Source: Bacillota bacterium
Lineage (GTDB): Bacteria > Bacillota_I > Bacilli_A > Erysipelotrichales > Erysipelotrichaceae
NCBI GenBank assembly: GCA_018065105.1
Contig: JAGHTX010000056.1
Location: 1 to 37,718 of the forward strand
DNA length: 37,718 nucleotides
Direction of reading: 5' to 3'
Part shown: positions 14,512 to 22,404 of the stretch, piece after piece
How positions within the stretch are numbered: position 1 is the stretch's first letter
Layout: every line of letters begins with the position of its first letter
Notes under the pieces: model-generated
What the model was told of the DNA's origin: nothing
What the model saw: only the letters and a program-made list of their open reading frames with translations
The model's database searches: none
Program-made: the position numbers and the translations under genes

Positions 14512-16374
14512 TTATGATAATTGATCTAAGATCCATTGTTTATCTGAAGTAGTCTTCATCTTATTCAAGATTCTTGGATCATCTAAGGCAGTGGCAACTT
14601 TCGCAAGAACTTCCATGTGTTCTCCACCTTTACCAGCAATACCGATAACTAATTCAGCTTTTTCATCACCGAATGGAACACCTTCTGGGAATTGTAATAC
14701 TACGATACCAGTTTTCTTGATGATTCCTTCTTCGTGTGTTGTTCCGTGAGGGATAGCTAATCCCATACCCATGTATGTAGATACTAAACGTTCACGTTCG
14801 ATCATTAATTTAATGTATTCTTCTTCAACATATCCTAAATCGAATAATGCCTTACCAGCTAAGAAGATAGCGTCTTCTTTTGTAGCTGCTTTTTGGTTAG
14901 TGTAAATACCATCGATAGTTAAGATACCTTCGTATTTTGGAGATTCAATTGCTTCTTCTTCTACAGTTCCAGAAACTACCATTTCATCACCAGTTGATAA
15001 TTGGAAGAATAAGTTGTCTAATGCAGCATCGGCTAAGAAGTTTCCGATTTCTACGATGTGACAAGTTGGGCAGCATTTTTTAGCACGATCTACTAAGATT
15101 GTTTGTACTACAGCGATATCACAATCTGCAGGAATGTTGTCAACTGAAGTGTTGATAACTTTGATGTCAGGTCTAGCAACTTTTAAACGGTTTCTAAATT
15201 TAGTAGCTCCCATTGCAGAAGATCCCATACCAGCGTCGCAAGCGAATACGATTAAACGTGCATCGGCTAAAGTTGAGATTCCGGAAGTTGTAGTAGTAAC
15301 AAGACCTTTAGATTCAGCTTTCATTGCATCTTTTTGAGCTAATGCATCTTCTAAGCTCTTTTCTCCAGACATCTTAACGATTGGAGAAGCAACTAAGAAG
15401 GATACTCCAGCAGCGATAGCTACACCGATAAATGTCATGATCATTCCAGATCCCTTAGTAGCCATTGACATGAAGGCGATGATTGAACCAGGAGATGCAG
15501 GACCAACCAATCCAGTTCCAGTGATTGAATAGAATAAGATTGCACAAATGTTACCAACGATTGGTGCGATGATAATTACTGGATTCATCAATACATATGG
15601 GAAGTAAATTTCGTGAATACCACCTAAGAAGTGAATGATGATAGCTCCAGGAGCAGAGTCTTTTGTGACTTTTGATTTACTAAACATCCAGTACGCTACT
15701 AATACCCCTAAACCAGGTCCTGGGTTTGCTTCTAACATGTACATGATAGATTTTCCGGCTGTTTCTGCTTGCATTGTAGCGATTGGAGTAAAGATACCGT
15801 GGTTGATTGCGTTGTTTAAGAATAATACTTTTGCAGGTTCGATGAAGATTGCTGCAAGAGGTAATAATCCGTGTTTAACTAATACATCAACACCAGCTGT
15901 TAATACAACTAAGATTGTAGCCATGAATGGACCAATTAAGTAGTTACCGATGATAGCTAAGATCATACCTAAGATACCGATTGAGAAGTTATTGATTAAC
16001 ATTTCGAATCCGGCAGGCATACGAGTTTCCATGAATTGGTCGAATTTTTTAATTACAACACCAGCTAATGGACCCATAACCATAGCACCCATTAACATTG
16101 GATAGTCAGGAGCTCCTACGATAACTCCGACAACAGCGATGGCACCCATGACACCTCCACGGTCACCACCAAAGATTTTACCACCTTGGTAAGCTACTAA
16201 GATTGGTAATAAGTTATTTAACATTGGTCCTACCATTTGAGATAATTTGTCATTTGGTAACCAACCAGTTGCGATAAATAAAGCTGTAATGAAACCCCAT
16301 GCAATAAATGCACCGATATTAGGCATTACCATTGCGGATAAGGTTTTTCCAAATTTTTGAACTGCGTTTTTCAT
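14512..16374 (-). CDS. mtlA: Mannitol-type PTS transporter, EIICBA
   Basis: The 620-residue transporter has all three domains of E. coli-type MtlA. The membrane domain IIC (about 1-340) contains the GGIHEIYFPYV signature (251-261). IIB has phosphocysteine Cys379 in CDAGMGSSAMGA. IIA (about 465-620) has phosphohistidine His543 in GLAIPHGT. It imports a hexitol, most likely D-mannitol, while phosphorylating it with phosphate from HPr. Start 16374 was chosen because AAGGGAA lies just upstream; a TTG at 16392 is less likely. It follows the DeoR-type gene by 26 nt. There is no MtlD (long-chain mannitol-1-P 5-dehydrogenase) or PRD-type MtlR in the window, which is unusual for a mannitol locus. Confidence 0.95.
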   Translation of the reverse strand: MKNAVQKFGKTLSAMVMPNIGAFIAWGFITALFIATGWLPNDKLSQMVGPMLNNLLPILVAYQGGKIFGGDRGGVMGAIAVVGVIVGAPDYPMLMGAMVMGPLAGVVIKKFDQFMETRMPAGFEMLINNFSIGILGMILAIIGNYLIGPFMATILVVLTAGVDVLVKHGLLPLAAIFIEPAKVLFLNNAINHGIFTPIATMQAETAGKSIMYMLEANPGPGLGVLVAYWMFSKSKVTKDSAPGAIIIHFLGGIHEIYFPYVLMNPVIIIAPIVGNICAILFYSITGTGLVGPASPGSIIAFMSMATKGSGMIMTFIGVAIAAGVSFLVASPIVKMSGEKSLEDALAQKDAMKAESKGLVTTTTSGISTLADARLIVFACDAGMGSSAMGATKFRNRLKVARPDIKVINTSVDNIPADCDIAVVQTILVDRAKKCCPTCHIVEIGNFLADAALDNLFFQLSTGDEMVVSGTVEEEAIESPKYEGILTIDGIYTNQKAATKEDAIFLAGKALFDLGYVEEEYIKLMIERERLVSTYMGMGLAIPHGTTHEEGIIKKTGIVVLQFPEGVPFGDEKAELVIGIAGKGGEHMEVLAKVATALDDPRILNKMKTTSDKQWILDQLS

Positions 16375-16400
16375 TGTACTTTCCCTTCGCAAGAGGGCAA

Positions 16401-17162
16401 CTAGATTACTTCTACTCCCTCTAATTTACATTTTTCTATAAATTCGATTGGAAGTTTTGAATCAGACACAACAGTATCAACTTCTTTTAAATCACAGATT
16501 GTATACGTTCCATTAATATTGACTTTTGACGAATCCATCAATACGATCACAGTATCCGCTTTAGAAATAACAGCTCTTTTCAATTCTGCATCTTCAGCTG
16601 ATTCACAAGTAAATCCAGTCTTGTGAGAATAGCGAGTAACACCTATGAACGCAATGTCAAAATTAATATTTTTTAAATAATCAATTCCTTGGAATCCATT
16701 TACACTCAAACTATTATGATTGATGACTCCCCCTGTAATGCATACTTTAGGAGCCGTTAATTTTGCCAATTCTGTGGCGCAAGTTAAGCCAGATGTATAT
16801 ATGATATTCTTTTGGTTAGGAAACAATCTTGATAAATATGTTGTTGTTGAACCAGAATCGATAAAGATAGTTTTATTTTCTTGTAATAGGGCGATTGATT
16901 TTTGAGCGATAATCTTTTTCTCTTCTGTATTCTTCAAAAAACGTCGACTTAGGTAATCATCGTTTCCTGAAATGGCTTCTAATGATTTAGCACCACCATG
17001 AACGCGTATCAACAATCTTTCTTGATCCAAACATTTAAGATCGGTTCTCAATGTCATATCGGATACATTTGGGAAATGATCTTTTAACTCTTGAAAAGAT
17101 ACCTTCCCTTTTTGATTTACTAAAGTGACAATTTCATTTCGTCTAATATTCATAACATCCAT
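16401..17162 (-). CDS. DeoR/GlpR-family sugar-phosphate-responsive regulator
   Basis: The 253-residue regulator has an N-terminal winged helix (about 5-58, core VSFQELKDHFPNVSDMTLRTDL) ending in the family hallmark VHGGA. A ribose-isomerase-like effector domain follows with FIDSGSTTTYL (near 100-110), which normally binds a sugar phosphate. GGAGGG precedes the ATG at 17162. Position between the dehydrogenase and mtlA genes makes it the likely regulator of this operon and of the divergent fruK. The effector could be the pathway's phosphorylated sugar. Palindromes built of TTTCG and CGAAA in the shared control region are candidate binding sites. Confidence 0.92.
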   Translation of the reverse strand: MDVMNIRRNEIVTLVNQKGKVSFQELKDHFPNVSDMTLRTDLKCLDQERLLIRVHGGAKSLEAISGNDDYLSRRFLKNTEEKKIIAQKSIALLQENKTIFIDSGSTTTYLSRLFPNQKNIIYTSGLTCATELAKLTAPKVCITGGVINHNSLSVNGFQGIDYLKNINFDIAFIGVTRYSHKTGFTCESAEDAELKRAVISKADTVIVLMDSSKVNINGTYTICDLKEVDTVVSDSKLPIEFIEKCKLEGVEVI

Positions 17163-17221
17163 ACTTTCCCTCCATAACTATTCATATCTATTTTATTATG
17201 GAGATACAAATAGTCTTATTA

Positions 17222-18481
17222 TTAATCAATAAAGTTAGCTAATAGATATTCTTCCGCTTCAGGGCACCATAATCCTTTGTGAGCGTCTACAATATCTGCT
17301 AATGCGATAAATCTTTCATCTTCTGCACCTTTAGCACGTAAGTCTGTTAATGCAGTTAATGGCATACTTAAGTGTGTGTAAATTAATTTCTTTCCACCTG
17401 GGATTTTTGGTAAGTTTAACGTAGTTTCTCCTGCAGCATCTAATCCACCAATGTGAGTAACCATTACAGCTGGGTTAATGCGTTTTGCCGCTGTTAATTC
17501 TAGTGACTCGATCATATCTGCAGTGTTTCCACCAGTTGTTCCCATTACGTGAGTTGAGTTATAGTGAACATCATAGAAGTTCATTTTTGCACTAAATTGG
17601 TTGTCAGTAGGTCCTGCGAAGAAGTTTAAACATCCATCGCGTCCTAATACCGCGCTACTTTGTTCAACAACTGCAGCAACTGGAGCGTAACATAATACAT
17701 CATCAAATCCAGTTCCACCAGTTAAGTCTCTTAAGTAAGCTACTGGGTCTTCCATTTTTCCAGTATTCACAAAGTGTAGATCAATTCCATCGGCTTTTGC
17801 CTCTTCAACCGGGAATAGTAATTCTGCACGATCCAATCTGTCTTGGTTAACGTCTGTTACCACAACCATGCTTGGACGTACATCGCGGTGTAATGCATAA
17901 GTTAAGGCACCTAATCCCATTGGACCAGCTCCTGCCATAATTGCTAACTTACCATCTTTTTTAATACCCATTTCGTGAGTATATACACCCATTTGTGTGT
18001 GGTAAGCTGCATTGAATGCGCCAATCGAACATGACATTGGTTCTGCTAACGAAGCTTCGTAATAAGCACGTCCCTTATATTCTAAGAAACATCCCAATTC
18101 CATTACTTCTGCAGGAATAATGCAGTATGTAGTATCCCCACCAAAGAATTCGTAAGAGTATCCTGGTGACCACATTGTTCCTTTGTAGTTCAATGCAGGT
18201 TGAAGAGTAAATTTCATACCTGGTTTGAATTTGTCTTGGTGATTTTTACCAACTTCAACGATATCTCCTGCCATTTCGTGTCCCATAATCGCTGGGTGAT
18301 CGGCAACATCTTCGTGAACTCGTTTGTGCTTCTCACCAAGAATAGCACACTTGTAAGTTGACATGCAAACGCTGTCAGATACGATTTTTACAAGGATTTC
18401 GTCATCGGTAATTTGAGGAAGTTCAAATTCGTCTAAACGAAGATCGCCTGCACCGTGTAAACGTAATGCTTTTGCTTTCAT
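17222..18481 (-). CDS. Zinc-dependent MDR dehydrogenase, L-sorbose-1-phosphate reductase (SorE)-like
   Basis: The 419-residue dehydrogenase has the medium-chain zinc alcohol dehydrogenase layout. Catalytic zinc ligands are Cys39, the His68-Glu69 pair in GHEMAGDIVEVG, and probably Glu147 in AEPMSCSIGA. The Rossmann loop is GAGPMG (184-189) with Asp210 pointing to NAD(H). The four-cysteine structural zinc lobe is missing and is replaced by an aromatic-rich insert (95-115). Length and insert fit the SorE group, which interconverts a ketose 1-phosphate and a hexitol phosphate. It heads the operon with the DeoR-type regulator and mtlA behind a consensus promoter. Oxidation of mannitol-1-P at C2 to fructose-1-P would explain the divergent fruK (inference). 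AAAGGAG precedes the ATG. Confidence 0.85.
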   Translation of the reverse strand: MKAKALRLHGAGDLRLDEFELPQITDDEILVKIVSDSVCMSTYKCAILGEKHKRVHEDVADHPAIMGHEMAGDIVEVGKNHQDKFKPGMKFTLQPALNYKGTMWSPGYSYEFFGGDTTYCIIPAEVMELGCFLEYKGRAYYEASLAEPMSCSIGAFNAAYHTQMGVYTHEMGIKKDGKLAIMAGAGPMGLGALTYALHRDVRPSMVVVTDVNQDRLDRAELLFPVEEAKADGIDLHFVNTGKMEDPVAYLRDLTGGTGFDDVLCYAPVAAVVEQSSAVLGRDGCLNFFAGPTDNQFSAKMNFYDVHYNSTHVMGTTGGNTADMIESLELTAAKRINPAVMVTHIGGLDAAGETTLNLPKIPGGKKLIYTHLSMPLTALTDLRAKGAEDERFIALADIVDAHKGLWCPEAEEYLLANFID

Positions 18482-18507
18482 TTTAAAAGTCTCCTTTCTG
18501 TCTTTCC

Positions 18508-18520
18508 TTTCGTTCCGAAA
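18508..18520. promoter_or_regulatory. TTTCG-TTC-CGAAA palindrome in the hexitol-operon leader
   Basis: This inverted repeat lies just past the start of transcription of the dehydrogenase operon. A related TTTCGAAA occurs at 18586-18593 inside the fruK promoter. The two may be operators of the DeoR-type regulator encoded in the operon. Confidence 0.35.
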
Positions 18521-18531
18521 CTTACGCTTTC

Positions 18532-18563
18532 ATTATAACAGTTGTAAGCGCTTTGTCAACTGT
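18532..18563 (-). promoter_or_regulatory. Consensus promoter of the hexitol operon with cre-like box
   Basis: In minus orientation a perfect TTGACA (18554-18559) and perfect TATAAT (18532-18537) are 16 bp apart. The spacer and -35 box lie inside an inverted repeat ACAGTTG (18538-18544)/CAACTGT (18557-18563). Its core TGTAAGCGCTTTGT (18543-18556) differs from the CcpA cre consensus only in the last two bases. Such a position would give carbon catabolite repression. Confidence 0.75.
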
Positions 18564-18582
18564 CATTTCAAAAATTATGTTG

Positions 18583-18611
18583 TTGTTTCGAAAGTTATTT
18601 TGTGCTATTCT
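18583..18611 (+). promoter_or_regulatory. fruK: fruK promoter
   Basis: TTGTTT (18583-18588) and TATTCT (18606-18611) are 17 bp apart, and TGC directly before the latter makes it an extended -10 box. The palindrome TTTCGAAA overlaps the -35 end. The fruK ATG lies 28 nt further on. Confidence 0.55.
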
Positions 18612-18639
18612 ATTATCAGAAGAAAAAAAGGAGAAAAAT

Positions 18640-19539
18640 ATGATTTACACAGTTACATTAAACCCAGCTCTTGACTACGTTATCCAAGTAGATCACTTCA
18701 AACCCGGACAAATCAACCGTAATAAAAAAGAAGACATCTTCTACGGCGGAAAAGGAATTAACGTATCTTGCATTCTGAATGAATTAGATTTTAAAAGTAC
18801 CGCTTTTGGATTCATTGCCGGATTCACTGGAAAAGCATTAAGCGATGGATTGGAAAAAATGGGAATTACTTCAGATTTCATCCCTGTCGAAAAAGGTATG
18901 ACAAGAATTAATGTAAAAATGAAATCAGATGAAGAAACAGAAATCAATGGTATGGGACCTATCATTGAAGATGCAGATTTTAAAGCTTTATTAGCACAAA
19001 CTTCTAAATTAGGAAAAGGAGATATGATCATTATTTCCGGAAACATTCCAAAGTGCATGGCCCACGATACTTATGAAACAATTATCGTAAACTTGAATCC
19101 AGAAGTTGATTTAGTGGTAGATGCAGAAAAATACTTATTAATGAAAATCTTAAAATTCCACCCATTCCTAATCAAACCAAACAACATCGAATTAGCCGAA
19201 ATGTTTGATGCAGAAATCAAAAACGACGAAGACATTATCTTCTATGCACGTAAGCTTCAAGAATTAGGAGCAAGAAACGTTCTTGTTTCTATGGCAGGTG
19301 ATGGAGCCATCTTGGTTGACGAAAACAACGGTGTTCACAAATTAGGTGTCGCAAAAGGTACGGTAGTAAACTCTGTTGGTGCTGGAGATTCCATGGTAGC
19401 TGGATTCATTGCTGGATATCTAAAATCAAACGATTACGAATACGCCCTTAAATTAGGTACAGCTTGCGGTGGAGCTACAGCTTTCCATTCAGGACTTGCC
19501 ACTCGCGAACAAATCGAAGAAACATTAGCTACTCTATAA
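18640..19539 (+). CDS. fruK: 1-phosphofructokinase
   Basis: The 299-residue PfkB-family kinase has the hexose-phosphate kinase signatures: TLNPALDY at the N-terminus, GGKGINVS (36-43) and NSVGAGDSM (244-252) with catalytic Asp250. This pattern is typical of FruK, which converts fructose-1-phosphate to fructose-1,6-bisphosphate; a tagatose-6-phosphate kinase (LacC) is the main alternative. Start 18640 follows AAAGGAG; an upstream in-frame ATG at 18553 lies in the promoter region. No fructose PTS (FruA) or FruR accompanies it. It is divergent from the SorE-like/DeoR/mtlA operon across a shared control region, which suggests that its substrate is made by that operon. Confidence 0.9.
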   Translation: MIYTVTLNPALDYVIQVDHFKPGQINRNKKEDIFYGGKGINVSCILNELDFKSTAFGFIAGFTGKALSDGLEKMGITSDFIPVEKGMTRINVKMKSDEETEINGMGPIIEDADFKALLAQTSKLGKGDMIIISGNIPKCMAHDTYETIIVNLNPEVDLVVDAEKYLLMKILKFHPFLIKPNNIELAEMFDAEIKNDEDIIFYARKLQELGARNVLVSMAGDGAILVDENNGVHKLGVAKGTVVNSVGAGDSMVAGFIAGYLKSNDYEYALKLGTACGGATAFHSGLATREQIEETLATL

Positions 19540-19549
19540 TAACGAATAA

Positions 19550-19578
19550 GAGCTCCATTTCTGGAGCTCATTTTTTTT
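19550..19578 (+). terminator. fruK: fruK terminator
   Basis: GAGCTCC (19550-19556) pairs perfectly with GGAGCTC (19563-19569), followed by an eight-T run that reaches into the stop codon of the convergent dehydratase gene. Confidence 0.9.
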
Positions 19579-21139
19579 ACCATGAATTTTCGTCGTTTAA
19601 TACTTCAAGAGAAGGATCTAATGGTTCTTCTTTAAAGACAGTTCTCATATATAAGTTAACCTGATCACGAACACCTTGTCGGGAAATGACACGAGGATCA
19701 AATAAATCATGTGTTACCCAAATCAAGTGAATTCCTTTTTCTCTCGCTTTTTCTTCAAATTGACCATGCATACCTGTTAAAGCCTTACAACTCATATGTT
19801 CCCAAAGAATAACCGTATCGGCTCTAAATTGTTCACAGAATTCCCAAAGTTCATCCAATAAAACCTTATATCCTCCATGTGTACGATTACGCATAATCAT
19901 ATTTTCCGTTAACCAGGCTATATCATACATAGCTTGTTCACGATTTTCTGGTGTATCTTCTTCGGCAATAATCTTAGTAGAGACCATTGACAACATATCT
20001 GTTAATGGCAAGATCCCCCAGCAGTTTTGTAGCCAAATCAAAAAATCCATATAGAAGTGGGATTGTACACCCCAAACAATAGCGCGGTGACGATACTCTG
20101 GCACTACCATATTCTTCTTTTCATATCCTTTACGTGCCAGTTCCGTAATTCGACGATCGGCCGTAACGAAATCTTCTACTTTTCCACAAATAGCCATATA
20201 GTTTGTTTCTGTATATAAAGCTAAGTTAGAACCAAATACTTGCGGATAATCCGTTTTATTAATATCTAACCATTCCTGACGATGACGAGTGGATTCATTC
20301 ACACGTTTTGCACATTCAAAATAGTGTTTCCAATCCCACTTTTCTCCTGCGTGTTCTTCAATAAAAGAAATCGCATTACGAACTTCCTGGGCAGCGTATT
20401 CTTGCACATCGTCTTCTCTATGACGAAGAGGAGCTGCCAATTGGAAACAAGGAATACCATGTTCCCCTTCCAATTTATTCATTAATACTTCATTTCCCAT
20501 TAAGGAACCATCGCATGTTGTATTGCATTGAATCGCACAGGCACCTAATACGGGGAAATCGTCTTCAATGGAAATACCCACTTCCATTTCTGGCATCGGA
20601 CAAACATCCCCTGGTAATCCATACGATTGCGCAATGTCTAAATACTTTTCAGCAGCGTGTTGATTCAATAAAACCGATACATAAGCAGAAGGCGTTTCTC
20701 TGGATAATCCTTTAAGCGTTGGAAACCCCATCATGACCGCTGTCATTTCATTTTCATCCACAAGGACAACTTTATCGGAAAACTCTTTGTCATTTCCAAC
20801 ATTACGGTCCCCTCTAAATAAGTTTTCGAGTAATTTGGCAACATCTTCCACAACCAAATCAAACTCTTCGTGACAAATACGAAGCTGTTCCCCTCGTAAA
20901 CCTTGGGTATGGCGGTCTACCATCATTGGTACGGCCAAATAGTTTTTCATCCAGGAATAGCGAAAGAACCCTTTAATGTTGTTGGGTTTGGTCATGAATT
21001 TGGCAAGCACACTTACATTCTTTAGCCAGCGAGTGTAATCATAAAAAGTATCTTGTACCCCTCGCCATTCTCTTCGGTTTCTTACCTTACCATCGGTATA
21101 TAAATCGCCCAAAGGGACTTTTCCTAATTTTTTAAACAT
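19577..21139 (-). CDS. 2-hydroxyacyl-CoA dehydratase family subunit (large)
   Basis: The 520-residue protein belongs to the HgdA/HgdB/BcrB-C fold family, whose members hold a [4Fe-4S] or double-cubane cluster and catalyse radical dehydrations or reductions. Candidate cluster cysteines are Cys180, the group Cys201/205/209 (ACAIQCNTTCDG) and Cys451 in WEHMSCKAL. The C-terminal half has the family pattern of a strand-loop-Cys followed by a strand and an R-rich helix. It is longer than typical subunits (about 380-480). It starts 1 nt after the 394-residue partner, so both should form a heterodimer. No CoA transferase or BAI-type gene is near; the substrate is unknown. Confidence 0.82.
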   Translation of the reverse strand: MFKKLGKVPLGDLYTDGKVRNRREWRGVQDTFYDYTRWLKNVSVLAKFMTKPNNIKGFFRYSWMKNYLAVPMMVDRHTQGLRGEQLRICHEEFDLVVEDVAKLLENLFRGDRNVGNDKEFSDKVVLVDENEMTAVMMGFPTLKGLSRETPSAYVSVLLNQHAAEKYLDIAQSYGLPGDVCPMPEMEVGISIEDDFPVLGACAIQCNTTCDGSLMGNEVLMNKLEGEHGIPCFQLAAPLRHREDDVQEYAAQEVRNAISFIEEHAGEKWDWKHYFECAKRVNESTRHRQEWLDINKTDYPQVFGSNLALYTETNYMAICGKVEDFVTADRRITELARKGYEKKNMVVPEYRHRAIVWGVQSHFYMDFLIWLQNCWGILPLTDMLSMVSTKIIAEEDTPENREQAMYDIAWLTENMIMRNRTHGGYKVLLDELWEFCEQFRADTVILWEHMSCKALTGMHGQFEEKAREKGIHLIWVTHDLFDPRVISRQGVRDQVNLYMRTVFKEEPLDPSLEVLNDENSW

Positions 21140-21140
21140 A

Positions 21141-22325
21141 TTATAGGTCTCCTTGTAGCTTTTTCATTTCTACACTTTCGACAAAAGCCTGCACACGTGT
21201 ACGCATTTGTCCTGAATTTCCAATCGCATAAGGACGGTCTACAGATAATACTGGATAGTGATATGTATCTCTAAGTACTTGTGTTCCCATCATTCTTTCG
21301 TACGCCCATGGATCGCAGAACTTCATTTGTTCATAAATGATACCATCGGCTTTGTATTCTTTCGCAATTTTATCCACATATTCTTTACGACCATTGACTT
21401 TAATCGAATTCATATATCTTGGACATTGTCCTCGGCTCATATAGGCACGACACACTTGGGTCAGCGCATCTTCTTCATCGTTTAATTCAATCGGATTTCT
21501 TCCTGGTAAAGATCCATAACAGAAGCGGTCCGCACAAACATAGGCTCCACATTCTTCGATCAGCTTGATTACATCGATATCATCGACTTCCGATCCAACC
21601 AATGCCACACGAATTCTATAAGGCTTTTCATCTGGCTCACGTGTTTTTAATTCTTCTAATGTTTCTTCTAACATATCAATTAATAAATATTTTGGACAAA
21701 CATAGGAAGCAAGTACCATTAGAGAATATTCATATCCCGTGATTCTTGGATTTAATTCTTTTCTATAATCGCCAATTTCTCGTAATAAGTGACAAATTTT
21801 ATTATGTTCTTCTACCGATTTTCGAATGGCTGCATCGGATACATCAATGCCGAATTTTTCTTTTAATGGCATCAAGATATGATTCTTACATTGTAGAACA
21901 TATAGAGCTAGTCCATTATCATCGCATTTCATTGGAATTTCCATGTATTCATAGAAATAGTTTTCCTTGTCCATGGTCTTTAATAACTCCATATTTTCGA
22001 CACAGCGATTCATCATAGTGCATCCATCTGGAGTAATAATACAGTCGGTAAAATTATATCCACCTTCCATTGCTCTTTCCAATAAGGCTCTCGTATATTC
22101 ACAAAGGAAGTTTGTTAAATAATAGGTTGCCATATCAATTGAACCTGTTCTTGGAGCTCGTAAGCGTACCGAAAAAGTCCCCGCTAAATTAATCAAAGGT
22201 TCCGGTACGTTTTCACAAACCGTGGCTACACATTTGTTGCCATCTTCGATTCCTTTTTGAACAAGTTCATTATTGGCTTCCATGAGTAATCTTTCAAAAG
22301 TATATGTATATTTTAGGTCTTTCAT
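21141..22325 (-). CDS. 2-hydroxyacyl-CoA dehydratase family subunit (HgdB-like)
   Basis: The 394-residue protein has the typical family layout. The first half ends in a cysteine at PDGCTMMNRC (Cys102 or Cys108). A second candidate ligand lies in ADRFCYGSLPGR (Cys269), and the third in the hallmark YEQMKFCDPWAYE (Cys337). The canonical ending is present, PVLSVDRPY followed by a TRVQAFVE helix. It would share an iron-sulfur active site with the 520-residue subunit. GGTGAT precedes the ATG. An intrinsic terminator lies 25 nt upstream, so this pair is probably expressed at a lower level than the flavoprotein gene before it. Confidence 0.85.
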   Translation of the reverse strand: MKDLKYTYTFERLLMEANNELVQKGIEDGNKCVATVCENVPEPLINLAGTFSVRLRAPRTGSIDMATYYLTNFLCEYTRALLERAMEGGYNFTDCIITPDGCTMMNRCVENMELLKTMDKENYFYEYMEIPMKCDDNGLALYVLQCKNHILMPLKEKFGIDVSDAAIRKSVEEHNKICHLLREIGDYRKELNPRITGYEYSLMVLASYVCPKYLLIDMLEETLEELKTREPDEKPYRIRVALVGSEVDDIDVIKLIEECGAYVCADRFCYGSLPGRNPIELNDEEDALTQVCRAYMSRGQCPRYMNSIKVNGRKEYVDKIAKEYKADGIIYEQMKFCDPWAYERMMGTQVLRDTYHYPVLSVDRPYAIGNSGQMRTRVQAFVESVEMKKLQGDL

Positions 22326-22350
22326 TAAACATCACCATGATTTCTATTTA

Positions 22351-22387
22351 TAAAGAAAAGGCAGAGGAAATACCCTTACTGCCTTTT
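22351..22387 (-). terminator. Terminator between the flavoprotein and dehydratase genes
   Basis: The perfect 9-bp arms AAAAGGCAG (22356-22364) and CTGCCTTTT (22379-22387) form a hairpin whose minus-strand 3' side runs into TTTTCTTTA. Only 25 nt separate it from the next start codon, so it may act as a partial terminator or attenuator. Confidence 0.75.
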
Positions 22388-22404
22388 ATCGATTTCCTTA
22401 TAGA

